This document shows, one piece after another, positions 45,801-58,900 of a stretch of DNA of 64,000 nucleotides. How positions within the stretch are numbered: the stretch's first letter is position 1; every line of letters starts with the position of its first letter. A model generated the notes under the pieces. That model saw nothing but the letters and a program-made list of their open reading frames with translations. It was not told where the DNA came from and did not search any database. The stretch covers positions 4,273,501 through 4,337,500 of the forward strand of contig JAQPZY010001626.1 in the NCBI GenBank assembly GCA_029931535.1, in the 5' to 3' direction. The DNA is from Margaritifera margaritifera. Lineage: Eukaryota; Mollusca; Bivalvia; Unionida; Margaritiferidae. The position numbers and the translations under genes were made by a program.

Positions 45801-48800
45801 TACCATAATCATGTGATTTGTCATCGGTGATTGAGTCTGCTGGTGGTGTGTGTTATATATATTTGAGTCATTTCCACTACCAGATAAAAAGTTACATAAA
45901 ATTATCCAGCGCCCGGCTGGCCCATGTTGGCCTGGCTACGAAGATCAGAGACTGGTGTCACCAATGGTGATTACGATTCAGATGGCGTGATTTCCCCCAA
46001 AGAAAGAGCTAAAGAAACGAAGGATGGGATTCAACAATGAATGGAAGACATCATATCTTTGGGTAGAATTTGCTGGATCATATGGTAAGTTTTCCATATT
46101 GCTAAATTTGGTGTCGGTTCTACTTGATTATCAACAAGTGAGATTATTAGAATATTTTTGTTTTTATAGTACATGTAGCAGCAGCAGCAGTCATAGTTGT
46201 GATTGTTGTGTTTTTAGTATTTTCTGAAATATGTGACAAGGAATGAAAGTTGCATTTTATCCACGAGTAGTTCTTATATTTACATAGTAAAATAGTTTGA
46301 TCAGTAGACCTTAACTTAAGTGGGTGCTGCCCTATTAATTTCTCATTTCTTTTTTCTCTCTATCCAAGTAAGAAAAGAAGCAATTATTTATCTTCCAATT
46401 TTACCTGTTTACAAAAGGTGTAACTAAAGAGTGTTGGATTATTCCTTTTATATTTTAAATATTTATCCAACAATAAACAACTAGTTTGCAATTGGAATGT
46501 ATTACATTAAAAATTAAGAGGTGATATTTTTTTTTAGCAAGATTCACATCTTGACTTACCACTTTCAAGAGAGTGCAAAGTTTCATGATGTGAAGTTGGA
46601 GTGGCACAATTTAAGGCAGCTCTTGGTGCATATCAAGGAGCCCATGTCCTTTAGACATACATTGGGAAATATGCCTTTTTTAACAATATTTTTGCTGTGA
46701 CATTGATTCAGTGAATAATTTAAACAATGACAAACACATTGATATAATGTTATCGACTCTTGAAGAATTTGCCTCTGGTAATTGACTTAGGATTCAGGTA
46801 GTTTTGTATCTTTTTGTACATCCATTAATAAATTTTATGTTCCATTTTTTTTCAGACGGTGAAAGGTCATTCTCAGCGGTGAACAGAATTATGAGTGTGT
46901 TAAGGAACAGGTTAACACGGAGGATGCTGAATTACCTAATGACAATTAGTACAGAAGGACTTTGCCTAAAAGACTTTTAATTTTAATGTGGCAATCAAAA
47001 TATATGTGAAAGTGAAGGAACGAAGAATATCATTAATTTAAATTCAAAGACATATGAGTTTGACAATAAATCATGTTATAACTTAGGGAAATAAAGAATA
47101 CTATGTAAATATACGTACTTCTCTTATATATCATTGATATTAATTTTTCAATTTATGATGATAATGCAAATTTGTAAAAACATTTTACGATGCTAACGCG
47201 CGCTTACCTCGATCCTATCCAACATTTCTGGGGAGATCACTGCAGAGTATATACGGGTACATTATGATGATCTGAATAGTTTAAAAATTATGACCCCGGG
47301 GGTCAAGTCCTTGATAGATAAGGATACACTCATAGGTCAATATCAGTTGCACATCTGAATTCATTCTTTTATTTACAGCAAGTGCATATATAGTTAAATC
47401 CTGGGGATCTTAGTAATGTCCAAGTTATGATCCAGAGGCTAAGTCACTTGGAGGTAAAGACAGTCACAGAGACCAATATTAGTAGCACATCTGAATTAGT
47501 CTTTTCGTGGACAGTAAGTGTATATATGATTATAGACTGCGGATCTCGATAATATCCAAGTTATGATCCAGGGCCCCAGGTGGCCGAGTAGTCTAAGGCG
47601 CTCGCCTTTACAGATCACTGACGTATCACCTCTTTCAACGTGGGTTCGAGTCTCGGCTCGGCCTTCGTGTATATGTGAGAAAGCTTGCCAGTAGCTTCCC
47701 GTGGGTCGGTGGTTCACGGGTTCTTCCTCCATCAAATATACTGGCCACTATGTATAGCCTATCATGTTCTGAAAAATGGCGTTAAACCCACAAAACCAAA
47801 CCAAGTTATGATCCTGGGGTTACGTCCCTTGGTAAAAAAAGATTGACCATTTAGCCAATATCTGTTGCATAGATTATTTTGTGGCAATAGTTCCAATTTT
47901 TACGACCTTTTCACCCCTTCCAGGGCAATGGGGTGATGGTTGGGGGTGTCAGCATCAGAAAGAAAATGCGTGTCGCACCGCTTTACATCAAGGGCAAATA
48001 GCCTATTTTTCAACAGGTTTCGTGAATCGTCGTATAAAACTGAGGGAGAGTTAGTGTTACGGACGGACGGATTGTAGAGGTCATAATATTTAAAAAAGAA
48101 TTATTTTAAAATCGTGAGCATATAAGACAACAGCTGAACGGTTCTCAGTATTAATTTTAGGTAAGGAAATATAGGCAAAATAACAAAACATATGCATCTT
48201 AAGTAACAGTCACGGATCTGGGACAACCATGGCTTATGGTGATCAACATTTCCAGGGCCGAGTTTCCAAAGTAAATGTGAACGAAATAAATAGAAACATT
48301 TTTAAAAATTACTGTCCAACTAGTGGAGCTTAAATGCCCCCCCCCCCTCCTTACCGGATCCGTGGCAAAGCAAGCCGCATATGTTGTGCAAACACATGAT
48401 AACCAATACATACCAACGAATACAGATTTTCCCAGTAGTCTTGTGTCATCAAACGGAAGGCACAAAGCAGGGCCCATCCAAAATTGTCAAAATTTGTGTA
48501 ATTTGAGTTTGGATTCCGTGGCAATTTATCGACACAAATGTATCCCTCCTCCACCTTGCACTTTCTGTAAAGTAAAGACTCTGCATTTCATCAAAAACAA
48601 TGAAGATCCGTAGGTGATGGGGAGTTTTAGTCTGCGTACGAAAAAACTCTGTGTTTTTAAAGTTTCTGGAATTCACGATTTCTTTTTTTTTTATAACTAG
48701 TATATTACCCGTGAGTGGTATCAATCTGGGATTTGTATGTATAAAGTTTAATCAAACGCCCACGTTAATGCAGACAAAAACAATTTTACAGATGAGGTCT

Positions 48801-51800
48801 ACAGCGTGACATCAACAATTCTTCTGAAAAAGTCCTTTTGTACTATATGAGGTCCCTAAATGATGACGGCTTAATACATTAATTGTTTACTTTTTTAAAA
48901 ATCCACACATATTTTCTGTTGTTTCATATCATACCGTACATACGCTGATTGTTGTTTCATATCATACCGTACATACCCTGATTGTTGTCTCAGAGGACGT
49001 CCGTCTGATACAGTCAACATTAAACGCGTATATTTCGAAACACCAGGAAGATGTGGTGAATATTTTGTAGATTAACTATCTTATAACAACCACAGATGGC
49101 TGACGGAAGCTGCGTGTTAAAAAAAACAAACAAAAAAACAACAAAAAAAACTATAAAAAAAAATTAAAAAAAAATAAAACAATAGCCTGAAGAATAGAAA
49201 AATCATACCGAGTGACAGAAGTTCGTCAGATTACTGCTGTGATTCATTTTGAGACTGCAACCTGTCTATCGTACTATAAAAGAGACATGGTTAGTAATTT
49301 CGAAACACTCCATTCCACACCTGACCCTCAATATCTGGCTGCTATTCCCGTCCATGAACGCACTCAGCCATAAGCTATGGCTCATTTTGATATATTTTTC
49401 TATTGATCAAGCTATCGATTACTTTTTTGTGCTGGACCAAACTGAAGTTACAGGCCCCAAAACGTAAGAATTGCGGGAATATTTGCCTGGTCCGACAAAG
49501 TTACGCTCGTCAACGGATTGCCAGTACTTACAGAGATGTGCGACTCCACGAAACATTCCTTGATCAATTAGAGAATCGAGGTAGATGCAAAGGTAAGTTT
49601 CTACTTATCATTCACTAGAATAAACTCTCGGAATCTTAGTCCATGGAAGAATGGAAGAATTACATGTGTGTTTGCAAAAGACCACTCACTTGTAATTCCA
49701 TGAATACAAAATTCATAACCTCCCTACTGAAGAGCTCCTTTGGGGTACACACAAATCAGCAGCGAAAGCTGATTGGCTCAAAAATGACTACTTACATTTT
49801 TTAGCAGTTCGATAAACAAAATTTAGTAGACTTATTATTTACCTTATTTTTAAAAAAACGAATGGTATGTATTGCAGTCATTTTAATTATATGTTGTTAA
49901 AGTGATCCCCGAGGGTAATTCTTAACTTTATGTGCATGAAAGAGATTCTGCTCTCAGTTTGAGATTGCTCAAGAGCAAGCGCCCATGTTGTAGAAAACAA
50001 CAGCAGCAACAAAAAAGATGAAAAGGTGAAATTTATGGGTGGGATCAGTTATGAAATGTATTTTTTCACATCTTATTCTCGTTGAAAATGCCCAAGTTTA
50101 ATGGAAGAAAATTCATTCTGAAAGTTTGATGGTATATGACGGTGTTTTGTATTAATAAAGGAAATCTAAAAAAACACACAAACAACATACTTACCACCTG
50201 TTTACCGTGATTTTAAATGATACGTTTGATATTGGCCATATCAAACATATGTTAACTTAAATGATAATCTGCGGATTTGCGGTGTAGAAATGCCTGCATC
50301 TATTCATAGCTAATATTACATGTACTCTTATAGGGAAAAAAACAGAAGAACAAAAATAGCTACATATAATTTGTAGCTTCTCTTTGACGAGTTCTAATTT
50401 ATTTTTAAAAATTTATTTAAAACAAAAAAAAAAAATAATAATAATTAAGAGTAATTAAATATATAGAACGAAGCTCTATGTCGTCTAAAGACATACATCT
50501 TTTACATCTCGTGTTTTGTGTTAATATCATAAACATCTAGTATCAATTTTCTATCAATGTCATACAGAATCACAGAGTTTGACCTCTGAGTATTTAAAAC
50601 AAAAATAGTGAGGAACTAACGTAAACAAACCATAAACTCTGTTTAGCGTGAATCTGTTAAGAAGTTGCCGCAAAGAAATGTAATTCGACTCTGTGTCAAT
50701 TTGTCCGCGTGTAACAAATACCTAATTGCCTGCGCATTTGGGTCTACCGCTGCTTTGCTCGTATGAAATCAAAACAAACAGTGTATTCTCTGACCTGCCG
50801 GACCATTATTATGTAGTTCACGGCTTGAGGGGTATTACATTGTTATGATACTCGAGTATTATCTCTAATGGTCTACTAGAAAAGCGACACTCAGCAAAAA
50901 TATAACTACTTCCTGGTTGAAAGAAACTTATGCAGAAATTTGTATCAGTAGAGACAACATTATTGAACAATTTGAAGTTAAACAACATAAAAAAATCAAA
51001 TAGGCGAAGATGATATTAAACATACCAAGCTCCTGTATTATTTCCACAGACGTAACTTACCCAGCCCCTGTATTATTTCCACAGACAAAATCTTGATTGT
51101 TCTCGTACCAGTTTTCTGCAGAAGAAAATGCATGTAACCGAGATCGTGCTCAGCATTTCCGGGATAAAGCATTACAAGAATATAATTGGTACTTTAGAAA
51201 AGTACCAAGAGAGGAAGCGAGTGAAATATTGCATGAAACAGTTTTTACTGTGTTTTGTATTTATGAAATCATTCCAAATGGAATATTTATCTCTTCTTTC
51301 ATGCTTAAAATTCGATACAAATTTGAATGGCTAACACAATTCTATAGAATGCTTCGCCGGTACAGAACATGACCCAAAACTTAGCTTAACCAGTTTAGTG
51401 AGAAATGTAGGTCTTTAAAACCACAATTCACATTTTATTGGTTTTAAAATACGCTATAAAGGTGAATGCACACATCAAATTGCATGACCATACACGCAAC
51501 AGTGACTAGTGAAACAAGTCTAAATGTATTTAGCGACAAAGCCTGGCGTTTTTTGCAAAAACAATTATGACCGATAGATATATCTAACCAAAATACTTCT
51601 GAAAACTCTGTTTACCCTAAGTGTCAGCCCTAATTTTAGCTGCTGAAATTAATAATGAAAATTTCCACAAATATGTTTTGAGTCGACCCCCCCCCCCCCC
51701 ATTAAAACCCTATCAAATATCCGATGTATTTGCGCAGACACCATCAAATCCATGTCTGACTTAAGAAGGACGTCCAAGGAGCAGGTGAGATCAATTTATT

Positions 51801-52886
51801 TGAAGCGAATTATGAAATTATTAATTATTGTTATTTTTTTCTAGATCGTGATTTTGTTTTTAAACTAATCTTTTGCACAATTTCTCTTATTCCGCCTCCT
51901 CCCACCACCCACCCCCCGCCCACCACCACCACCACCATTATCCTAGTATGGTAAACTTTCTTATAGACCTCTCCATTACGGTTTTAATGAGAGCGGCCAT
52001 ATTTGTATCACGCGACATTTCGCCATTACGGTACTAATATTGACCAGTGCTTGGTACTGTGGAAGCTATATTCGTACATATTTACTGTAAATATCATTTT
52101 TTTTTTGCACAAGCATTTAGACAAATAGTGCATTGCTGTAAAACAAAATGTGGTGAACTGATTACCCGAAAGTTTCATTGCTGTCCTAATTTAGACCTTT
52201 TATCGTGTCATTGTTGTTTTAATTTAGACCTATCCTCGTGTAATTTTGTATAACTAGTTCATTTTTTATTCAGAGTCTGTAATTCATGGAATAATTTCTT
52301 ATTTTGCTCTATAATTTATTTCATAGGTCTAAAGTTTGAATCATTTAACTAATTTTATCAAATTGACTTTAAAATAGATTTTTATTTAAAAATTTGTTTG
52401 CATTTATCAATCACGCTAGCATAACTAGGTAATAATTTTAGTACCTTTACTTTCGTTCACGTATTTTTTCGTTCATTAAATCTCGTAAGTTTTTTTTGTT
52501 GTTGAGAATATCACATGTATAGGTACATAATTGAATTATAAAATTATATACGGATAAATAAACAAACAAATTAATTATTTAAATAATTATTAATTTCAGA
52601 AATATCTACATTAATTAATTAATTGATTAATAAATACAATTCCATTCATTATATCGATTAATGTCAAATTTGTAAATGCCCTGAAGACATAAAGCTATAA
52701 AGAGTTTTGCCTATCAATGACTTCGGTTACATCTGTACGATCCTTTCTTTCATTTTTAAATCAAATTCCTGTATTTAATTAGTAATTATAATGGTGATTA
52801 TTTACTTATTTACTTATAAAAACAGTATGAAAGAAAAATAGCATTTTTTACAAACTACTTATATTACAAAATCGTAGAAATATACC

Positions 52887-52969
<83 letters not shown>

Positions 52970-55900
52970 TTCTAGTTTGTGATAACGTATAAAAGAGGTC
53001 AACAACGAAACCATCAAATGTATCAAATGGGTGATATTCCAGTTACTTGGGCATTTCGGTATATTTTTCTTTTACACAATAATTTGTCAACTTTCAGAAT
53101 TTCTCTGCAAGTTAATATTTGACAACATTTTTTAAATGAAATTTCTTGTTCCATTTAAATTAAATGGACAGTAATTTCTCAATTTCCCTGCGCGATACAT
53201 TTTCAGAAATAAGGACTTTCATTGTGTAAACACAGATGTCTGACAAATGTGTATTTTTAAAAAACAAATTTCAGCTTATATTCTGATGTAACTGTTTAGA
53301 GGACCTCAAAGCAGATTTGTTGTATTAAATAATCAAGTTGCCCTCTTTAAATGTTCTTCTTCTTCTTATTATTATTATTGTTATTATTATTACTCTAGTG
53401 TTTGGGAATACACATTCGAAGATTTATGCGGAAATACAGTTTGTGTAGAAAAGCTGATTCGATATACTGCATCAAAGGTCAAGTGTTTCCGGCGTATCCT
53501 GTTTATTTAGTCTTTCTCATGTCATGCATATATAGAATCAATACCTGTAATCAGTACCTTAATGGCGGACGCGTGTAGTGAAACCTAGTGAACAAGGGGA
53601 GATAAATATGGAATAACTTTCCACTGGAAAAGTCTACATGAAGCTGAGAAAGAAAGTCCAACATGGTTCTAATCATCTCCTTCAAGAAATAAGAACAGCC
53701 TCAAAATACCCGCATGTAACAAATCAACTCTAATAGGGGGGCCCGGATGGCCGAGTGGTCTAAGGCGCTCTCCTTTACAGATCACTGACATCTCACCTCT
53801 GTACACGTGGGTTCGAGTCTCGGCTCGGCCAACGTAGGTATGTGAGAAAGCTTGCCAGGAGCTTCCAGTGGGTTTCTAGTTCTTCCTGGGGATTTGCCGG
53901 GTTTTTCCTCCACCAAATATACTGACCGCCATCTATAGCCTATCATGTGCTGACAAAACGCGTAAAACCCACAAAACCAAACCAGTTAACTCTAATAAAG
54001 ATGACGCTCTGGTGGTCTCTAATAATGTGAATCATATTATATGAATAAGCTTTATGTGTTCCAGTTAAAAACCATCAGGATGATTTACTCAAAACACATC
54101 GTTGATAGGTAGTCTAGTAAGAATTTAGCATACATCAGAAGTTGATTCGATATACTGCATCAAAGGTAAAAAATAAAGGGCGTGTCTGCCGAGACAAATA
54201 ACAAATGGCTATGGAGAGATAAGATTCATCATCACCAACCAACCCCGCCCCACCCCCCACCCCCCCAAAAAAAATAGGACCCCCAGCCACCCAAAAAAAC
54301 CCAGTAAGGCTGAATGTTTCAAAAATTGCTTGAAAACGGTACACATTTTTTTTTATTAAAGCTTTGGTCACACAAACTTTAATTGAAAAAAGTTTCAACA
54401 CAAAAGTTACATTTTTAGTGTTACACGTCTAATTTTTAATATCTTCTAAAATGAAAGTGTCTTTCTGAAGAAAAAAATGACAGAAAACATTGAAAAGCTT
54501 TTGTCAAATAAAAATGTCGTCTTGTTGAGCGTGGTGTACATTATTATTTTGTATGACTCTTGTAGAGATAATTGTGTCCTTCTAATTTTGCTAGTATTCC
54601 GTTATTTATGAATGAAAAATGCCCTCCACCACCCCCAACCACAAAAAAATGTTGTTTTCGAAAAGGTTTGTGCTTTAACAGATTGTGTGCTAGCGGGTAA
54701 TTCATAATTATCAATAATTCATAATTATCTATATTATTTAAGGAGACTTACATTTAGTAATTACGACCATATTAGGAAAAAAATATCAGTTTTTTTCTAG
54801 TTGAAACGAAATTTCGAGTCAAGTATTACCACGCCTTCCCAAGAAAAGGGGCGTGTCTTTCTCAAATTTTCTGATATAATCCAGAACAGATATTCATTTT
54901 CATAAATCTTGCACTGCTGTATGACTATAACTGGTACCTCGGTAATGGTTTAATTAACAGGCTTTCAGCCGGACTATATACCGTATTTGTTCGTGTAGAA
55001 CTCACCCCATGCTGCGCACAGTTTAAATCCAGTTCGGCTGTCACATAATGCGCAAACAGATTGGGGTTTAAACTGTTCGTCCTATTTCTGATTACAAGTA
55101 ATCAACGTAGTCCCTGATCGATGGTTGCAGTATACAACGGAAGATCTGGGTTCAGGTTTGTCGCAGTTGGGTGCCTATTCTACAGCGGAGCCTGCATTAT
55201 CCGCCCTCTTTGTATTACGGATCCTCGCCCCTTGCTACCGTAAAAATGTAATACGTCTTGGTCTATTACTGATCAATTTGACATCGAGTATTAAGGTTTA
55301 CTGTTCAAACTGGCCTTACTTTTCGGTTCCCTTCAAAGCCGGATTACACAGAGTATACTGTACATGAGTAACACAGTAAAACGCCCCACTAAACTCGGCT
55401 ATGCAAGAAATAGATTTTGAGTACAAGTTTCTGATTCAAGGGTATCAAAACATTTCTCATTTTATTTTTCTATAGTTTATTTAAGTGGGTTGACCTGATA
55501 TAAACACGAATTCCCTCCAAAACCTTGTCTCTATAGCTCTCTTACAACGTACTCTTGCCTTAGAATTATATGAATGTTCAGTTTGGTTTCCTCCCATGTC
55601 TGACTATTATACGTTATCTGTATTGATAGTGACCGAAAACTAAGCTATTTATGTTATGTTATTTTTTGCATATTTCAATAAAGTGTCAGGATGAGTGATT
55701 GTTTTTCGTTTTTGTTGGTTTTAATGGCACTTTTAACACACTGTTGTCGATATCATGCTGAGGACATATGAGCTAAGTGCTTTCCGAGAGACACATCGAG
55801 GTAGCCTGGCACAGACTGGTACCGAACTCACAACCCTTGGATTACGAGTCCGACGCTTTACCAACTGAACTACCGCGGGAATTCAGAAAAAAATGAATTG

Positions 55901-58900
55901 ACAAATAATGAATCAGTTTTTAATGATACACAGGGGTGACATAATTGTAAGATTGATATGTATAGTTTCAATCAATTCTAAAATTAAGATTTCATAGAAT
56001 TATGGCATTGTGTATATTTAAAGATATGATATACCAAGTACACATGCTAGTCAAGTGATTAAAGTAATATTTCCACATTCAAGCTTTCATGACGATTACA
56101 ATAAAGTACAATCCATAATACGTCGTTTACTTGTTCCAATGTATCCTTCATTTTTTCTGATGTTCCTTAAAGGATTTTATTTCCCAATCATTCCTTATCT
56201 TATTGTACTATCTGAGATATCGATCCATTAATCAACATAGGAATCCAGCAGAGGATCAGCAGTGATACGAGCGATTAAGCTGCTTGCTCAATCGGAACAC
56301 CTCGGGTTTTTTTCTGCGAATATACACAAGAACGAAAAACGCCGTAAATTTGGGCCACTGCAGAAAACCCTGGTATGTCCCGAATGTATTAACGCTATCT
56401 TATTGGAATACAAGCATATGATGAATTAAAAAAACATGAAAATAGCTTAAAACAAAATAAAATGAGAAAATTGTTCATACCGATGTTATTTACATGCAGG
56501 GTATAGTTCTCCGCTGAGATGTTTTCTGGCCATTTCAAGACACAATGACTTCTTAATGCCCCCGAGTAAAGCTGCATGCCAATTAGGGCAAAGATCGACA
56601 ACACAAATGACGTCAATATCATGACATCACGTAATCGAACAACAGCAACTAATAAGGCACCCACGATAGTTTTTAGACCTGAAAAAAACATTAAAATAAT
56701 ATCAGCTCAGTAAAAGCCACGATTTACGATCAGATCTTGAAAGTTATCTCAAAGCACTTGGTGCAAATGAGAATTAACGTAACTTTCCATTTCTAATGGA
56801 GTATGGTCATATACAATTTATACATCCAACGTTTGACACATGCTAGTGTTGTTCGGGCACAAGTACATGTAGTGCATCTGTACAACCACACCTGGTCAGT
56901 AGCAATCATAACTACTCGATCACTCGCATGATCTGGGAAGAATTTCGAATGAATCAGGTATAGCGATTAGTGCGATTTCCAAGAACTTTATTCGCCAGAT
57001 AAACGCTCCGCTGTGTGTCATGACGCTAATACAAACGGACTACTCTCGGATTTTGTACCAAGCTGGTTTGATTCCAAATGCTGATGAAGTACAGAGTAGT
57101 GTAAAATTGGCGCCTCCCAGACTGCTGCCATTATTTCAAAATGGCCACCTTATTCACATCCATAAGATTAATATTTGCTGATGGAGAATGCGCGAAAAAT
57201 TTCAACTGGCCCTGCAATTCACCAATGTTAAGCAATCACCTGTGTGAAACAACTGTATTAAACAACCACCCTTAGTTCATCGAACGTAGAATCCTTGCGA
57301 GAGCTTTCAACGCAACATAAACGAAGGCCTCGTTTTTCTTCATATTTAATAATTATTTTTGTAAACATGTACTTTATTGAAAAAAATCATTAAAGTATGA
57401 TAATACAGATGCCTTTCTTTAACACGATTCAATATTTAGCATCCCAATCTTGATGTACATGAAGCTCGAGCAAAGTGCAAATTTACTGACTTTTGATGAG
57501 GTAGAATCGAGGATTTAGTAACACAAAATTGTTATACAGTAAATGTAGAAATTAATGGGTGTTTAAAATAATGCGAGTTACCGTGGTGTTCAAAATGATG
57601 CGAGTTACCTTGGGCAAGGAAATATGTTGTTGATATTAATGACACCTACCAGGCTGTTAATTAAATCAAATGTAATATGCTATATTTTAAATAAGAAGTT
57701 AAATATCGGATTTGAACAATGGACCTGTTCTGTGGTCACATTTTTCACATGAATTTCTATGTCACTATTTTTTAAAAAAAATTTAAAGTATTTATTGAGT
57801 CCGCATGCCTTACGTAATACCCACCTGGCACCACCGCTACAGTTTTTAGTGCTCTCAAAACTCGAAAGGTTCGTAAAGCTGACAGATTTCCCAAGGTTTT
57901 TATAACCATAGTAAGATACCTGCAAATTAAAAAAGATGAATATAACTTCCTTGTTAGGACCTTTAGGAGACTTTTTTTCCCCTAGAGGACAAACGCTTAT
58001 AAATATATATTAAATTGATTAATCACCAAGTGAGGCGTTGCCACGCCAACTTCGGAAGCCGTAACAACTGTTATTACGCTTGACATCCTTACTCTAAAGA
58101 TGGTGACTGTTGGGTACGCTTGACATCCTTACTCTAAAGATGGTGAATGTTGGGTACGCTTGACATCCTTACTCTAAAGATGGTGACTGTTGGGTACACT
58201 CTATATTGTCCATAAAAATAGCTCACGTCATCAGTGGTACATTAAATGAACTTTTTTACCATTTTTAAAAATAAATTTCATTTACCAGCAATTTGAACAG
58301 AAACAGTCTGTATATATTACAAACAAAGCAATCATATGTAGCTTCACATAAGGAAAAGGAAGGTAGATGTAAAGGCTAAAGTTTTGAAAAGATATGCTGA
58401 GAGGTCTTGGTCATGTGGAGTTGCGAGCACAGAGCACAATTAGTTATGTTTATAACTGAACTTTGCCCTTTGATATTTCTGTTTAAATTAATGATCAATG
58501 AAATTTATTAAAAAATGTTAAAAATGTTCATTTAATTTACCACTAATGACGTGAGCTATTTTTATGGACAATATAGAGTGTTCCTGACCTTTTAAATTAT
58601 TTTCTATTGTCTTAATAAAAATACAAATTTCTCGGGAGATTTGTTGTTCTTTTTTAAGTATATGCATAAACATTTCCTGGTGACATAGTACATAACGTTT
58701 TCATTTTACTCTAAAAGTTACCATACACCTGTCCATTAATATTACCAGAATTTACATTGCCATATCCTGACAAGTATGTTATCATTTTATTGATTTTATC
58801 CTGGAATTTCGTTTTTCTTTCTTTGTGTGTGCACGTTATACTGGCTTCCCTTACTTTAAAAATAAGTATACAACCCTTAACGCTTTGAAGTTTTCATATA

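Larger units (their letters stand above)
38670..48413 (-). other. 9.7-kb Nav1 intron with LINE, hAT and SINE
   Basis: Between DI pore and DI S6 exons. Holds a plus-strand LINE (39300-43860) with a 2-kb internal array, unassigned sequence (43880-45200), a 37-bp array interrupted by a hAT-like element (45203-47280) and a tRNA-derived SINE (47570-47802). Confidence 0.8.
51116..56480 (-). other. 5.4-kb Nav1 intron
   Basis: Holds poly-C/CAC-rich sequence (51690-51940), (TA)n at 52889-52968, a SINE (53736-53987), a dispersed-repeat copy (55120-55200) and a second-family SINE (55698-55879). The rest is unassigned. Confidence 0.7.

Noticed and set aside
47570..47660. tRNA gene
   Set aside because: Boxes A and B are present, but the sequence continues into a shared 230-bp body with target duplications, so it is a SINE.
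49249..49618. Plus-strand frames with a donor-like GTAAGT at the end (GRCKG)
   Set aside because: No recognisable domain and no partner exon on the plus strand; not enough to call a gene.
50190..50260. Donor-like GTAAGT on the minus strand in the turret intron
   Set aside because: The segment before it gives no turret-like sequence and its phase would create a stop with the next exon; the real turret exon is at 51061-51115.
51097..51372. Plus-strand frames overlapping the turret exon
   Set aside because: Antisense to a supported exon, no homology that I recognise.
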